Below, in pieces: positions 1 to 8,626 of a stretch of DNA of 35,998 nt. The stretch comes from Treponema sp. (lineage in GTDB: Bacteria; Spirochaetota; Spirochaetia; Treponematales; Breznakiellaceae), in the NCBI GenBank assembly GCA_009780855.1, contig WQZG01000033.1, positions 1 through 35,998 of the forward strand, given 5' to 3'. Each line of letters begins with the position of its first letter. The first letter of the stretch is position 1. The notes under the pieces were generated by a model, which was given only the letters and a program-made list of their open reading frames with translations, did not search any database and had not been told where the DNA came from. Made by a program: the position numbers and the translations under genes.

Positions 1-123
1 CAAGCTTGATGAATTTATTACTTTTGCGATGAAAATTGATTTCTTGATCGATTCAGCTATATTGATTAAAAGGTATCATTTCTACTGGTCAGAAAATGGT
101 ATCATTTCTACTGGTCGCCGACA
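1..123. mobile_element. Possible terminus of an insertion sequence
   Basis: Two identical 19-base direct repeats (GGTATCATTTCTACTGGTC at 72-90 and 98-116) are spaced 26 bases apart and are followed at 117-123 by GCCGACA. Read on the minus strand the edge begins TGTCGGCGACC, a 5'-TG terminus. Several subterminal repeats next to a TG/CA end are typical of IS21-like elements. A frame is open from base 2 to a stop at 146-148 (48 codons), but I do not recognise the peptide, and it runs past the proposed end. It could be a transposase tail or chance. The body of the element would lie outside the window, so the family is a guess. Confidence 0.33.
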
Positions 124-140
124 GAATTCATTTCGTGACG

Positions 141-169
141 TTGCCTGAACAAAATTTAAAGGGTATAAT
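141..169 (+). promoter_or_regulatory. Sigma-70-type promoter of the cyclase gene
   Basis: TTGCCT (141-146), a 17-base spacer and a perfect TATAAT (164-169) lie just before the ATG at 183. Transcription would begin near base 176, giving a leader of about 7 nt. No Shine-Dalgarno sequence is visible, so translation would be nearly leaderless. The promoter begins 18 bases after the proposed insertion-element edge. Confidence 0.6.
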
Positions 170-182
170 TAAGCGTTAAAAC

Positions 183-2483
183 ATGAAAATCCCGGAAACT
201 CTTAAAAAAGCGGTAACTGCTTCAATTATTATTGTAATTCTTTCCCTGGGTTTTATACTGACGTATCTGGGCGGTCTTTACGACTTTCTTGAATATAAGC
301 TTTACGACTTTAGGGTAAATTTGTTCGCGTCCGCTGCAAGAGCCAGTGACGATATTATCCTTATATTGCTGGATCAGGACAGTATTGACTGGGCGCAGCG
401 GGAACGCGGCTGGGGATGGCCGTGGCCGCGCGAGGCTTACGCGGAAATTACCGATTACCTTAACCTTGGAGGCGCCAATTCCCTGGCATTCGATGTTCTA
501 TTTACAGAACCTTCTATTTATAACACAAATTATAATACGAACAATAATAACGATAAAAATGACGACGAGGTTTTCGCATCATCGGCGCAGGATTTTGGGC
601 GGACCATCCAAATCGTGGTTTTTAGCGGTCAGACAGGCAGTACGGATCAATGGCCGGGAGACTTAAACAAGCCTTTTTTTGAACTGCGTAATTTTGAAAC
701 AATAAGATCCGAATTTGAAAAATTAAACCAAAATGCAACGAATACCGGACAAATAAAGGCCCTGTTTCCAATCAGGGAACTGCGCAACAGCGCAGGAATT
801 ATCGGCAATGTAACAGGCTGGGCGGATTCGGACAATATATTCCGCAGAAATAATCTTTTTACGATATTTGACGGGAAGGCGGTTCCCGGGCTTTCGGCGG
901 CTTCGCTCATAATGGGAGGCGCTTCAACAGAAATTAATTATAACCAGAAAAAGAACCAGATCGAATGGGGAGACCGTGTTATACCGGTGGACAAAAACGG
1001 CAGGAGCATCCTGCATTTCAGGGGAGATCTTGACAGGTATCATCCTTATTGGGCCTGGCAGATTCTGCAGAGCGCACAGGACTACAAAAATAACAGGGAA
1101 CCGCTTCTAAATCCGGAAGACTTCGCCGGCAGGTACGTTTTCTTTGGTTTTTACGCGCAGGGTCTGTACGATGTATTCAGCAGTCCGGTAAATTCCCTTT
1201 ACCCTGGCGTGGGAATACATGTTACCATGCTGGACAATATTCTGCAGCAGGATTTTATAAGGGAAAGCCCGCTGCCCGTAAACATAATCCTGATTCTTGC
1301 AACGATAATCCTAATCGTCATGCTTGCCCTAATCAACAGCCGGATCGTCCTCAACGTCGGCGGCACGGTAATAATTTTTGTTCTGTTAATGGGCTCCGGT
1401 CTTGCGGCCTACAGGTACTTCAACCTGTGGATCCCGATGGCCGCTCCGATGTTCGCGGCCTTAATCTCGTTCATTACAACGGCTGTTTACAATTACGCGA
1501 CAGAAGGCCGCAAAAAACGGTTTATTAAATCCGCGTTCAGCCAATACCTGTCGCCGGTGGTAATTGATGAAATTATCGCCGACCCAAAAAAACTTAACCT
1601 GGGCGGCGAGACAAGGGACATGACCGCGATATTTACGGACATACAGAAGTTTTCTTCGATATCGGAAATTTTGCAGAAGGAATACGGCGAAGAAAACGGC
1701 CCAAGGGTTTTGGTAAATCTGCTTAACCTTTACCTTACAGAGATGAGCAATATTATTCTGCAGAACAAGGGAACCATAGACAAGTACGAAGGCGACGCAA
1801 TTATTGCTTTCTTCGGCGCGCCGGTCTGGTCGGCGGACCACGCGGCTCTGGCATGCCGCAGCGCGATTGCGATGAAGAAGCGCGAAGCCGAGATCTACGA
1901 TCTTATAATGGACCCTGCAGGCGAATTCCACATCCCGCTATTTAAACTTATGAACAGCGGCGTGATCCGGTCCGGGCGCCCCCTCTACACAAGGCTTGGA
2001 GTAAATTCCGGGAAAATGGTCGTCGGCAATATGGGCACACCAAACAAGATGGACTACACGATCATGGGCAATTCTGTCAATCTGGCGGCCCGGCTTGAGG
2101 GCGTAAACAAACAGTACAATACCGGCGGCATCCTGATAAGCGAATATACAAAAGATAAAATAAACGATGAATTTGTATGCCGCCCCCTTTCGCGGGTAAG
2201 GGTTGTCGGCATCAACACACCCCTGCGGCTTTACGAATTGCTGGACCTGCGGGAAGAAGCGCCTGCGGAAATACTGGATATGGAAAAATCCTGGAAGCAG
2301 GGTTTTAACGCTTACGAGAACCAGGATTTTATGGCTGCCAAAAATATTTTTACGGTTATACTGCAAAAAAACGCAAACGATTCGGTTGCCAAACTCTATC
2401 TGGATCGCTGTAATAAATTCATTGCCAATCCGCCGGCGCAGGAAGCCTGGGACGACGGAGTAGACAGCCTGACGGAAAAATAA
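183..2483 (+). CDS. CHASE2-domain membrane adenylate/guanylate cyclase (class III)
   Basis: This is a membrane-bound class III nucleotide cyclase of 766 aa, predicted to make cAMP (or cGMP) in response to an extracytoplasmic signal. An N-terminal membrane helix (about residues 13-34) is followed by a CHASE2-type sensor region (about 40-360). Three closely spaced membrane helices (about 366-437) and a cytoplasmic cyclase domain (about 475-690) come next. The catalytic domain shows the first metal-binding Asp region in FTDIQKFS and the second in KYEGDAIIAFFGAP. The conserved MGNSVNLAARLEG segment lies near its end. The last 75 residues are helical and may be a TPR-like tail. The architecture is common in spirochaetes. 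It appears to be transcribed from its own promoter with almost no leader. The identity of the ligand cannot be told from sequence. Confidence 0.93.
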   Translation: MKIPETLKKAVTASIIIVILSLGFILTYLGGLYDFLEYKLYDFRVNLFASAARASDDIILILLDQDSIDWAQRERGWGWPWPREAYAEITDYLNLGGANSLAFDVLFTEPSIYNTNYNTNNNNDKNDDEVFASSAQDFGRTIQIVVFSGQTGSTDQWPGDLNKPFFELRNFETIRSEFEKLNQNATNTGQIKALFPIRELRNSAGIIGNVTGWADSDNIFRRNNLFTIFDGKAVPGLSAASLIMGGASTEINYNQKKNQIEWGDRVIPVDKNGRSILHFRGDLDRYHPYWAWQILQSAQDYKNNREPLLNPEDFAGRYVFFGFYAQGLYDVFSSPVNSLYPGVGIHVTMLDNILQQDFIRESPLPVNIILILATIILIVMLALINSRIVLNVGGTVIIFVLLMGSGLAAYRYFNLWIPMAAPMFAALISFITTAVYNYATEGRKKRFIKSAFSQYLSPVVIDEIIADPKKLNLGGETRDMTAIFTDIQKFSSISEILQKEYGEENGPRVLVNLLNLYLTEMSNIILQNKGTIDKYEGDAIIAFFGAPVWSADHAALACRSAIAMKKREAEIYDLIMDPAGEFHIPLFKLMNSGVIRSGRPLYTRLGVNSGKMVVGNMGTPNKMDYTIMGNSVNLAARLEGVNKQYNTGGILISEYTKDKINDEFVCRPLSRVRVVGINTPLRLYELLDLREEAPAEILDMEKSWKQGFNAYENQDFMAAKNIFTVILQKNANDSVAKLYLDRCNKFIANPPAQEAWDDGVDSLTEK

Positions 2484-2544
2484 ATATATAATATATTGAT
2501 AATACGCATAATTTTTACTGGAAATTTAATTTCAAGAGGTATAT

Positions 2545-3021
2545 ATGAAAAAAACACTTTGTTTTGTAATTGTAATCCTGTGTTTGACAACTGCCGTCTT
2601 TGCCCAGATTGCAAAGGGAGGCACAGCCTGGGTTTCTGTTAAATCAATCGCATTAAAATCATCCAGCGGGGTATTTGCTTCCAGTTTGGGAACTGTCGTT
2701 TACGGAGATCAGGTTACGGTCTTGCAGGTGTCCGGCAGCTGGGCCGAAGTCCGTTCAGCGGCAAATACCGGTCTTTCAGGATGGATATCAACTGCCAATC
2801 TTAGCGCAAAACGCATTGTCGTATCCGGCAGTACAAGCAGCGCAAGCGCCAGCGAAGTAGCACTGGCCGGGAAAGGCTTTAACCAGGAAGTCGAAAACCA
2901 GTACAAAACCGAAGGAAATCTTAATTACGCCGCGGTCGACTGGACAGAAAACATAACCATATCCGACGATGACCTGCTTCGCTTTATAAACGAAGGCGGT
3001 CTTGCGGCAGGAGGCAATTGA
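2545..3021 (+). CDS. Secreted SH3b-domain protein
   Basis: This is a 158-aa exported protein. A signal peptide (MKKTLCFVIVILCLTTAVFAQ) has a good AFA-Q-type cleavage site and no lipobox Cys. A bacterial SH3-like (SH3b) domain occupies about residues 25-90, shown by the pattern of small-residue strands ending in GSWAEVR and SGWISTANL. Such domains usually bind peptidoglycan or proteins in the envelope. The C-terminal 60 residues are acidic and match no family I know. AGAGG lies 7 bases before the ATG. Its stop codon overlaps the ATG of the downstream M48 protease gene, so the two are probably translated together and may work together in the periplasm. Confidence 0.8.
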   Translation: MKKTLCFVIVILCLTTAVFAQIAKGGTAWVSVKSIALKSSSGVFASSLGTVVYGDQVTVLQVSGSWAEVRSAANTGLSGWISTANLSAKRIVVSGSTSSASASEVALAGKGFNQEVENQYKTEGNLNYAAVDWTENITISDDDLLRFINEGGLAAGGN

Positions 3022-3884
3022 TGAAAAAGAAAATCCCGGCAGTCATTGCCCTTGTTTTACTTGTTCCGCTTGCCGCGTTATTTTTTTCCTGCGGTTCGCT
3101 TTCCGGCAGCCAGATCGCGAATATTCTGATAAAATCTGCTCCGTCAATAATGAAGGCGCTGGAAGACATAACCCCGGAACAGGAATATTATATCGGCCGC
3201 GCTGTCGCCGCCAACATTCTTACCATGTATAACATCTATGACAAAGACTGGAACCTTATTCTGTATCTCAATAAAATCTGTAAAACCATTACGGTAAATT
3301 CAGATAGACCGGAAATTTATAACGGGTACCATGTGGCCATTCTGGATACAGATGAAATCAACGCTTTTGCGACTTCCGGAGGCCATATCTTTATTACCCG
3401 CGGCCTTATAGCGGACGCGCCTTCAGAAGACGCGCTGGCCGGAGTAATAGCCCACGAGGTTGCCCACATCCAGCTGCAGCACGGCCTTAAGGCAATCAAG
3501 AACGCGAGGGCCACCCAGGCCCTGGTTCAGACCGGAACAGCGGTAGCGTCGGAAAAAATGAATCTGGGCGAACTAACCGACGCATTTACCCAGTCAATCG
3601 GAGACATTGTAAATACAATGGTAGTAAGCGGATATTCGCAGTCCCAGGAATTTGACGCAGACAACAAAGCTCTTGGCCTGATGGCAGCTGCCGGTTATGA
3701 TCCGCAGGGACTGGTCTTAATGCTACAGAATCTGGCAAAAAATTATACGCCTTCCAGCGGTTTCGGCAAGACCCATCCCAATCCAAATGACCGGCTCAAG
3801 AACGTTGAAAAAACAATTAACAATTACAATGTAGCGGACACAACATCTTACCGCCAGCAGCGGTACAGCGCAACGGTAAAATAA
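3021..3884 (+). CDS. M48-family zinc metalloprotease lipoprotein
   Basis: This is a 287-aa periplasmic zinc protease of the M48/BepA-LoiP type, a group usually involved in envelope protein quality control. The lipoprotein signal ends LAALFFSC, so Cys24 would be lipidated. The zinc motif HEVAH is at residues 145-149 and is followed by QLQHG. The third ligand is Glu210 in SQEFDADNKA, the expected spacing for the family. There are no internal membrane helices, so it resembles the soluble class rather than HtpX. An ATG at 3021 is chosen because GGAGG (3010-3014) lies 6 bases upstream. A TTG one codon earlier is less likely. It overlaps the SH3b gene by one base. Confidence 0.9.
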   Translation: MKKKIPAVIALVLLVPLAALFFSCGSLSGSQIANILIKSAPSIMKALEDITPEQEYYIGRAVAANILTMYNIYDKDWNLILYLNKICKTITVNSDRPEIYNGYHVAILDTDEINAFATSGGHIFITRGLIADAPSEDALAGVIAHEVAHIQLQHGLKAIKNARATQALVQTGTAVASEKMNLGELTDAFTQSIGDIVNTMVVSGYSQSQEFDADNKALGLMAAAGYDPQGLVLMLQNLAKNYTPSSGFGKTHPNPNDRLKNVEKTINNYNVADTTSYRQQRYSATVK

Positions 3885-3894
3885 GGCAAAATAA

Positions 3895-4722
3895 ATGAAG
3901 AATAACCCCTGGTCAATCGAGATTGTAAATCAGGACACCCCCAGGGGGATTTTTTGCTTTGCCCTTTTTGATTTTGACGGGACAATAAGCCTTATACGCG
4001 AAGGCTGGCAGAAGATCATGATCCCGTATTTTACGGAGGAACTGGCCGCCTGTCCGGACGCCGCAAAAATTCCAACCGATGAAATAACAAAAACCGCCCG
4101 TGATTTTATTTATAAACTCACAGGCAAACAAACCATTTACCAGTGCATTGAACTGGCAGAAAGAGTCGCTCGTCTGGGCGGGAAGCCGCGCGAGCCGCTT
4201 GAATATAAAAACGAATACCTGCGCCGCCTGGATCTGCGAATCGCGGATCGAATTGCAGAACTGGAAGCCAATCCATCTGCGGCTGCCAAACATGTAGTTC
4301 CCGGCAGTTTCGATATACTGCGGGCTCTGCAGGAACACAACGTTAAGATGTATCTGGCAAGCGGCACTGACGAAAAATACGTGTTTAAAGAAGCCGCCCT
4401 GCTTGGTGTAGATAAATATTTTACAGGCATCTATGGTGCAAGGGATGACTATAAAACCTTTTCCAAAAAAATGGTAATTGACCGGATAATAAAAGAAAAC
4501 AATCTGCACGGCAGAGAGCTTTTGGGATTCGGCGACGGTTACGTGGAGATCGAAAACGTAAAAGAAGCCGGAGGCTTTGCCTGCGGAGTGGCCACCGATG
4601 AAGTAAACAGAAGCGGAGTTGACCAATGGAAACGCGGCAGGCTCAAGGAAACAGGCGCCGATATAATAATTCCGGATTTTACAGGAACACCGGAGCTTGT
4701 TAATTATTTATTCGCGGATTGA
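3895..4722 (+). CDS. HAD-superfamily phosphatase
   Basis: This is a 275-aa haloacid-dehalogenase-fold hydrolase, predicted to be a cytoplasmic phosphomonoesterase. Motif I is FDFDGT (residues 25-30), with Asp26 as nucleophile and Asp28 as general acid/base. Motif II is the Ser in LASGTDEKY. Motif IV is in GFGDGYVEIENVKEAGG, where a second acidic residue binds Mg. The large helical cap between motif I and II resembles the phosphoglycolate/beta-phosphoglucomutase class. The substrate cannot be read from the sequence. A sugar phosphate is a reasonable inference because GmhA-like and HldE-like genes follow 1.3 kb downstream. The Shine-Dalgarno sequence is weak. Confidence 0.85.
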   Translation: MKNNPWSIEIVNQDTPRGIFCFALFDFDGTISLIREGWQKIMIPYFTEELAACPDAAKIPTDEITKTARDFIYKLTGKQTIYQCIELAERVARLGGKPREPLEYKNEYLRRLDLRIADRIAELEANPSAAAKHVVPGSFDILRALQEHNVKMYLASGTDEKYVFKEAALLGVDKYFTGIYGARDDYKTFSKKMVIDRIIKENNLHGRELLGFGDGYVEIENVKEAGGFACGVATDEVNRSGVDQWKRGRLKETGADIIIPDFTGTPELVNYLFAD

Positions 4723-4751
4723 TTAACGGATTAAAAAAGACGGAGGCAAAC

Positions 4752-5714
4752 ATGCCCTTTGAAAAATTCGACCGGAGTAAACTGAAACTGCTGCCGATTT
4801 CGCAGCGCGTCCATGACCTGGATCTTTCGGTAATGTTAAATCCACAAACCCACAAACCAGGGTTTTCCCACCCTGCAATTGATATACTGCGCGAAAAAAT
4901 AATAAGGGCCCGCGAAAAAAACGCCGCCGTAATCATGATGATGGGCGCCCACGTAATAAGGGCGGGAACAGCGCCGTACCTGTTAAAACTTATGGAACAG
5001 GGAATAATAACTCACTTCGCCCTTAACGGCGCAGGCGCCATTCACGATTTTGAATTTGCCGAGATCGGAGCCACTACCGAAAGCGTAGCAAAATACATAA
5101 GTGAAGGCCAGTTTGGTCTCTGGAATGAAGACGCAAATTTTAACATCGCAGTAAACGCCGGCGCTGCGGACGGCCTGGGGCTTGGAGAAGCAATAGGCCG
5201 CCATATAGAAGAAAATAAATTCCCGCACAGACAGTACAGCCTGCTGGCCGGCGCGTACAGGATGAAGGTTCCGGCAACAGTACATGTAAGCGTAGGCTGT
5301 GACATTGTCCATGAGCAGCCCAACTGCGACGGCGCCGCTGTTGGCAGGGCAACGTACACAGACTTTTTAATATACGCCAAATCAATTGAAAACCTCGAAA
5401 ACGGCGTCTTCCTGAATTTTGGCTCGGCGGTAACCGGCCCGGAAGTTTATTTAAAGTGCCTGGCAATGGCCCGCAACGTTGCTCACCAGGAAGGCAAAAA
5501 AATTTCAAAATTTACCACTGCCGTATTTGATCTGCTTGATCTGGAAGGCAAAAACTTCCATGAAACCCCTCCCAAATCAGATCCGCGTTATTATTACAGG
5601 CCCTGGAAAACCATTCTTGCAAGAACCGTAGCGGATGGCGGGGAAAGCTTTTATATTTGCGGCGATCACAGGGAAACCGTTCCCGCGCTTGCGGCAAAAC
5701 TTTTAATTAAATAG
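4752..5714 (+). CDS. Conserved protein of unknown function, possibly deoxyhypusine-synthase-like
   Basis: This 320-aa soluble protein cannot be assigned a function. An ATG at 4752 is chosen because GGAGG lies 5 bases upstream; a TTG at 4719 that overlaps the HAD stop is weaker. Striking segments are MMMGAHVIRAG (about residues 62-72), the Gly-rich NGAGAIHDFE (92-101), HVSVGCDIVHEQPNCDGAA and FLNFGSAVTGPEVYLK. They suggest a nucleotide- or NAD-binding Rossmann-like core. My weak recollection is that similar proteins are sometimes labelled deoxyhypusine-synthase-like and occur beside heptose or sugar-phosphate genes. The catalytic Lys context of true deoxyhypusine synthase is not evident. Its position between a HAD phosphatase and a GmhA-like isomerase supports a role in sugar-phosphate metabolism. 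Confidence 0.6.
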   Translation: MPFEKFDRSKLKLLPISQRVHDLDLSVMLNPQTHKPGFSHPAIDILREKIIRAREKNAAVIMMMGAHVIRAGTAPYLLKLMEQGIITHFALNGAGAIHDFEFAEIGATTESVAKYISEGQFGLWNEDANFNIAVNAGAADGLGLGEAIGRHIEENKFPHRQYSLLAGAYRMKVPATVHVSVGCDIVHEQPNCDGAAVGRATYTDFLIYAKSIENLENGVFLNFGSAVTGPEVYLKCLAMARNVAHQEGKKISKFTTAVFDLLDLEGKNFHETPPKSDPRYYYRPWKTILARTVADGGESFYICGDHRETVPALAAKLLIK

Positions 5715-5733
5715 AAGAGTCTCTCACGGGGCT

Positions 5734-5928
5734 CACAGAGTTCACCAAGGTGCACGGAGGAAGAATTAAAAGAAAGGAGAAATGATAAGTTAAAAGTTAG
5801 AAATGAAGAGAGAGAAATGAGAAATGAAGAGGGAAATGAAAAAAGAAAAGTGAAAAATTCTTACATTCATTTTCTCATTCCTAATTTCAAATTTCTAATT
5901 TTTATTTTCCTCCGTGAGATACTCTGTG
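5734..5928. repeat. Palindromic, purine-biased intergenic element
   Basis: The gap 5715-5992 holds no gene. Its outer arms are inverted copies: CACAGAGT (5734-5741) and CACGGAGGAA (5753-5762) match the complement of TTCCTCCGTG (5907-5916) and ACTCTGTG (5921-5928). Further in, 5791-5807 pairs imperfectly with 5886-5904. The left half is an almost pure purine tract with reiterated GAAATGAAGA-like units. Three TTCGTG units (5935, 5945, 5954) lie beyond the right arm. The whole could fold into a long imperfect hairpin. No promoter or ORF stands out inside. Confidence 0.6.
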
Positions 5929-5992
5929 TATTTGTTCGTGTCTGTTCGTGTTTTTCGTGGTAAAATTCTTGATTCAATAAAGGAGCATTATT

Positions 5993-6586
5993 ATGTCAGA
6001 GTTTAAAAAATTTACTGATGATTATACTGCCGCAATAAGCAGGGCAATGGAAAAAATTGATCCTGCGCGGTTCGGGAAGATCATTGAGATCCTGGCGGAA
6101 GCTTACAAAAACGACAGGCAGGTTTTTATCGCCGGCAACGGCGGGAGCGCCGGGACCGCGAATCACTTTGTCTGCGACTTTGGGAAGAACGCAGTGCCGT
6201 TCAAAGGAACCGGGCCGGGCAAACGCAGGTTCAGAATAATTTCGGTCTGTGACAATATCGAAAAAATAACCGCGCTTGGCAATGATATTTCGTTTGAAGA
6301 AATTTTCCGCCAGCAGTTAATCAATCTGATGAGGGAAGGCGATATATTAATCGTAATAAGCGCGTCCGGAAATTCTCCCAATATTGTAAGGGCCTGCGAA
6401 TACGCCAGGGAAATAAAGGCCCGTATCATAGTGCTTGCAGGATTTAACGGGGGAAAAATAAAGGAATTTGCCGACGAAGCGATAGTGGTTCCGCTGGAAA
6501 GTTACGAACAGATAGAAGATGTACATATGGTATTGATCCATATGATAGTTTATTATTTTAAAAACCACCCGGAAATAACAGGCTGA
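5993..6586 (+). CDS. SIS-domain sugar isomerase, GmhA-like (sedoheptulose-7-phosphate isomerase family)
   Basis: This 197-aa cytoplasmic single-SIS-domain protein resembles GmhA, which converts sedoheptulose 7-phosphate to D-glycero-D-manno-heptose 7-phosphate. The phosphate-binding loop NGGSAGTANHF corresponds to the GmhA GNGGSA-DA-H motif. SVCDNIEKITALGNDISFEEIF matches the GmhA SLTDN-TAIGND signature. The C-terminal IEDVHMVLIHMIVYYF carries the conserved catalytic-His region. The residue where E. coli GmhA has a catalytic Glu appears to be Asp (HFVCDFG), so activity on another phosphosugar is possible. AGGAG is placed 7 bases before the ATG. It is the first gene of a close-packed run of six. 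Confidence 0.82.
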   Translation: MSEFKKFTDDYTAAISRAMEKIDPARFGKIIEILAEAYKNDRQVFIAGNGGSAGTANHFVCDFGKNAVPFKGTGPGKRRFRIISVCDNIEKITALGNDISFEEIFRQQLINLMREGDILIVISASGNSPNIVRACEYAREIKARIIVLAGFNGGKIKEFADEAIVVPLESYEQIEDVHMVLIHMIVYYFKNHPEITG

Positions 6587-6594
6587 ACAAAAAT

Positions 6595-7644
6595 ATGGAA
6601 CGCAAAAGGCTTGAAGATATTCTGAATAATTTTCCTAAACTTCGTATCGCGGTGGCGGGAGATTTTTTTCTGGACAAATGGCTGGAAATCGACCGCAGCC
6701 TGGATGAGCTATCGCTGGAAACAAATCTTACGGCTTATCAGGTTGTTGCCAAACGCTGTTACGCCGGAGCCGCCGGTACAGTGATGTCCAATCTTGCAGC
6801 CCTTGGAGCCGGTAAATTATCCGCAATCGGTTTTTTGGGCGATGACGGAGAAGGATTTGAGATACAAAGATTACTGCGGGGTCAGGGCATAAATACCGAA
6901 AACCTTTTTGTAAGCGGCGAAGTAATGACACCGACATATACAAAACCGGTATTCCGCACGGACAGCGGGCCGGAAGAAACCAACAGATTTGATCATAAAA
7001 ACATAAAACCTACACCGCGGGATCTGGAACAAAAAATAATCGATGCCCTTTGGAATACCGCGCCGCATGCGGACGCGATAATCGCGCTGGATCAGCTTAC
7101 AGGCGAAGGCTGCGGCGTTCTTACCCCCAGGGTGCGGCAGGAATTGGCAAAAATCGGGGAGCAGTATCAAAAGCTGGTCCTGTACGCGGATTCACGCGCA
7201 TTTATAAAGCATTTTCATAACATGGTAATAAAATGCAATAACATTGAAGCAATTAAATTGTTCAGCGCCGCCGGTGATCCGGATATACAAAAAAAAGCGG
7301 CGGATTTTGATGAAGTAAAAAAATGTCTGCTGCGTCTGTCCGATGCCAATGGCAGGCCGGTATTTATTACGTGCGGATCAAAGGGAACACTGGTCAAGGA
7401 CAAAAACGGCCAGCCAATTCTTATTCCTGCAGTAAGGCTGCCTCCCGAAACAAAAATCGACATAGTGGGCGCCGGAGACGCGTGTACATCAGGTATTGTA
7501 ACCGCTCTGGCAAGCGGAGCGTCCGCGGAAGAAGCGGCTTTTATCGGAAACCTTGTTGCTTCGATCACAATCCAGGTAATTGGTACAACTGGTACAGCGA
7601 CTCCAAACCAGGTATTGGCGGCTTTTCAAAGTTATAATGTATGA
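6595..7644 (+). CDS. PfkB-family sugar kinase, HldE kinase-domain-like
   Basis: This 349-aa ribokinase-fold kinase resembles the N-terminal (RfaE1/HldE) heptose-7-phosphate kinase domain. The N-terminus RIAVAGDFFLDKWLEID parallels the VMVVGDVMLDRY opening of HldE. A Gly-rich substrate segment AGAAGTVMSNLAALGA follows. The anion hole and catalytic base lie in DIVGAGDACTSG near the C-terminus, with the Asp as base. No C-terminal cytidylyltransferase-like domain is fused, unlike full HldE. It starts 8 bases after the GmhA-like gene and overlaps the ROK gene by 4 bases. The natural reading is isomerase then kinase in one pathway, but the actual phosphosugar is unproven. Confidence 0.85.
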   Translation: MERKRLEDILNNFPKLRIAVAGDFFLDKWLEIDRSLDELSLETNLTAYQVVAKRCYAGAAGTVMSNLAALGAGKLSAIGFLGDDGEGFEIQRLLRGQGINTENLFVSGEVMTPTYTKPVFRTDSGPEETNRFDHKNIKPTPRDLEQKIIDALWNTAPHADAIIALDQLTGEGCGVLTPRVRQELAKIGEQYQKLVLYADSRAFIKHFHNMVIKCNNIEAIKLFSAAGDPDIQKKAADFDEVKKCLLRLSDANGRPVFITCGSKGTLVKDKNGQPILIPAVRLPPETKIDIVGAGDACTSGIVTALASGASAEEAAFIGNLVASITIQVIGTTGTATPNQVLAAFQSYNV

Positions 7645-8624
7645 AAAATATTTTAGCTGAACCCGTAAACACGTCAGGGCAAACCAAAGCTCTGCTGGGC
7701 GGAGAGCCGGTAATTGCCGTAGATATCGGCGGATCTAAGTTCATTACCGGACTTGTAAGTCCCGGCGGGAAAATAATCTGCGAACAAAAATATAACTGGA
7801 CAGAACTAAATTCCAACGGCGTCATAAAAGACATCAAAACTGCAATACAAGCCATGCTTAAAGCAAACCCGCAATACCGGCCGGCAGCGATGGGCGCAAC
7901 GATTCCGGGTCTGGCAGATCCCAAAAAAGGCCTGTGGGTGGAAGCAAGTTTTTCCGGCATCAGGGATTTGCCTTTTGCTTCGATAATGCAGGCTGAATTC
8001 GGTCTGCCGGTAACGATCGACAACGATGTCAACGCGTGCGCCGCAGCGGAAAAACTATTTGGATGCTGCCGGGGAATCGATCACTTTATCTGGGTTACGG
8101 TCTCTAACGGAATCGGCGGAGCAATTTTTACCAACAGCGGCCTTTACGCAGGCAGCCTGGGAAACGCCGGCGAGATAGGACATGTTGTGGTGGAAGAAGG
8201 CCCTGACGCGCGTCCGTGCAAATGCGGACACAGCGGCTGCGCAGAAATGCACGCCTCCGGGCCTGCGCTGGCTTTAAATTATATCGCCATCGGCGGCAGG
8301 CAGGAAATTGACGGCCAACCTGTATCGGCCAAAACAATAGCAGGTCTGGCACAGGCCGGAGATAAAACAGCAATGGCCGCTTTTGAAACAGAAGGCCTTT
8401 ACCTTGGACGGGCAATAGGAGCCGCCGTCAACCTGCTGAATCCGCAAAAGATCGTAATCGGCGGAGGAGTTTCGCTTGCGTTTGATTTATTTTGGCCTTC
8501 GTTAAAAATAACTCTGGATACCCATGTATACCGGAACGCTAATCCAGGTTATACGGTAGAGCCAACAGCGCTTGGATATAACGCGGGGCTGCTTGGAGCG
8601 GCTGCGCTTTGTTTTGGAGGTTAA
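7641..8624 (+). CDS. ROK-family sugar kinase
   Basis: This 327-aa ROK protein is predicted to phosphorylate a hexose or related sugar. The ATP-binding phosphate-1 motif DIGGSK occurs near residue 28. The active-site Asp lies in VTIDNDVNACAAAE. The zinc-binding ROK signature CKCGHSGCAE has its three Cys and is preceded by GEIGHVVVEEG, which supplies the conserved His and Glu. There is no N-terminal helix-turn-helix, so it is an enzyme rather than a repressor of the NagC type. Its ATG overlaps the stop of the PfkB gene (ATGA). The substrate could be glucose, allose or an amino sugar. Confidence 0.9.
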   Translation: MKNILAEPVNTSGQTKALLGGEPVIAVDIGGSKFITGLVSPGGKIICEQKYNWTELNSNGVIKDIKTAIQAMLKANPQYRPAAMGATIPGLADPKKGLWVEASFSGIRDLPFASIMQAEFGLPVTIDNDVNACAAAEKLFGCCRGIDHFIWVTVSNGIGGAIFTNSGLYAGSLGNAGEIGHVVVEEGPDARPCKCGHSGCAEMHASGPALALNYIAIGGRQEIDGQPVSAKTIAGLAQAGDKTAMAAFETEGLYLGRAIGAAVNLLNPQKIVIGGGVSLAFDLFWPSLKITLDTHVYRNANPGYTVEPTALGYNAGLLGAAALCFGG

Positions 8625-8626
8625 GC

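Noticed and set aside
3913-4626. Long open frame (237 codons) antisense to the HAD gene
   Set aside because: The plus-strand frame has clear HAD motifs and continuous codon structure. The antisense peptide has no recognisable domain and no ribosome site; it is a shadow frame.
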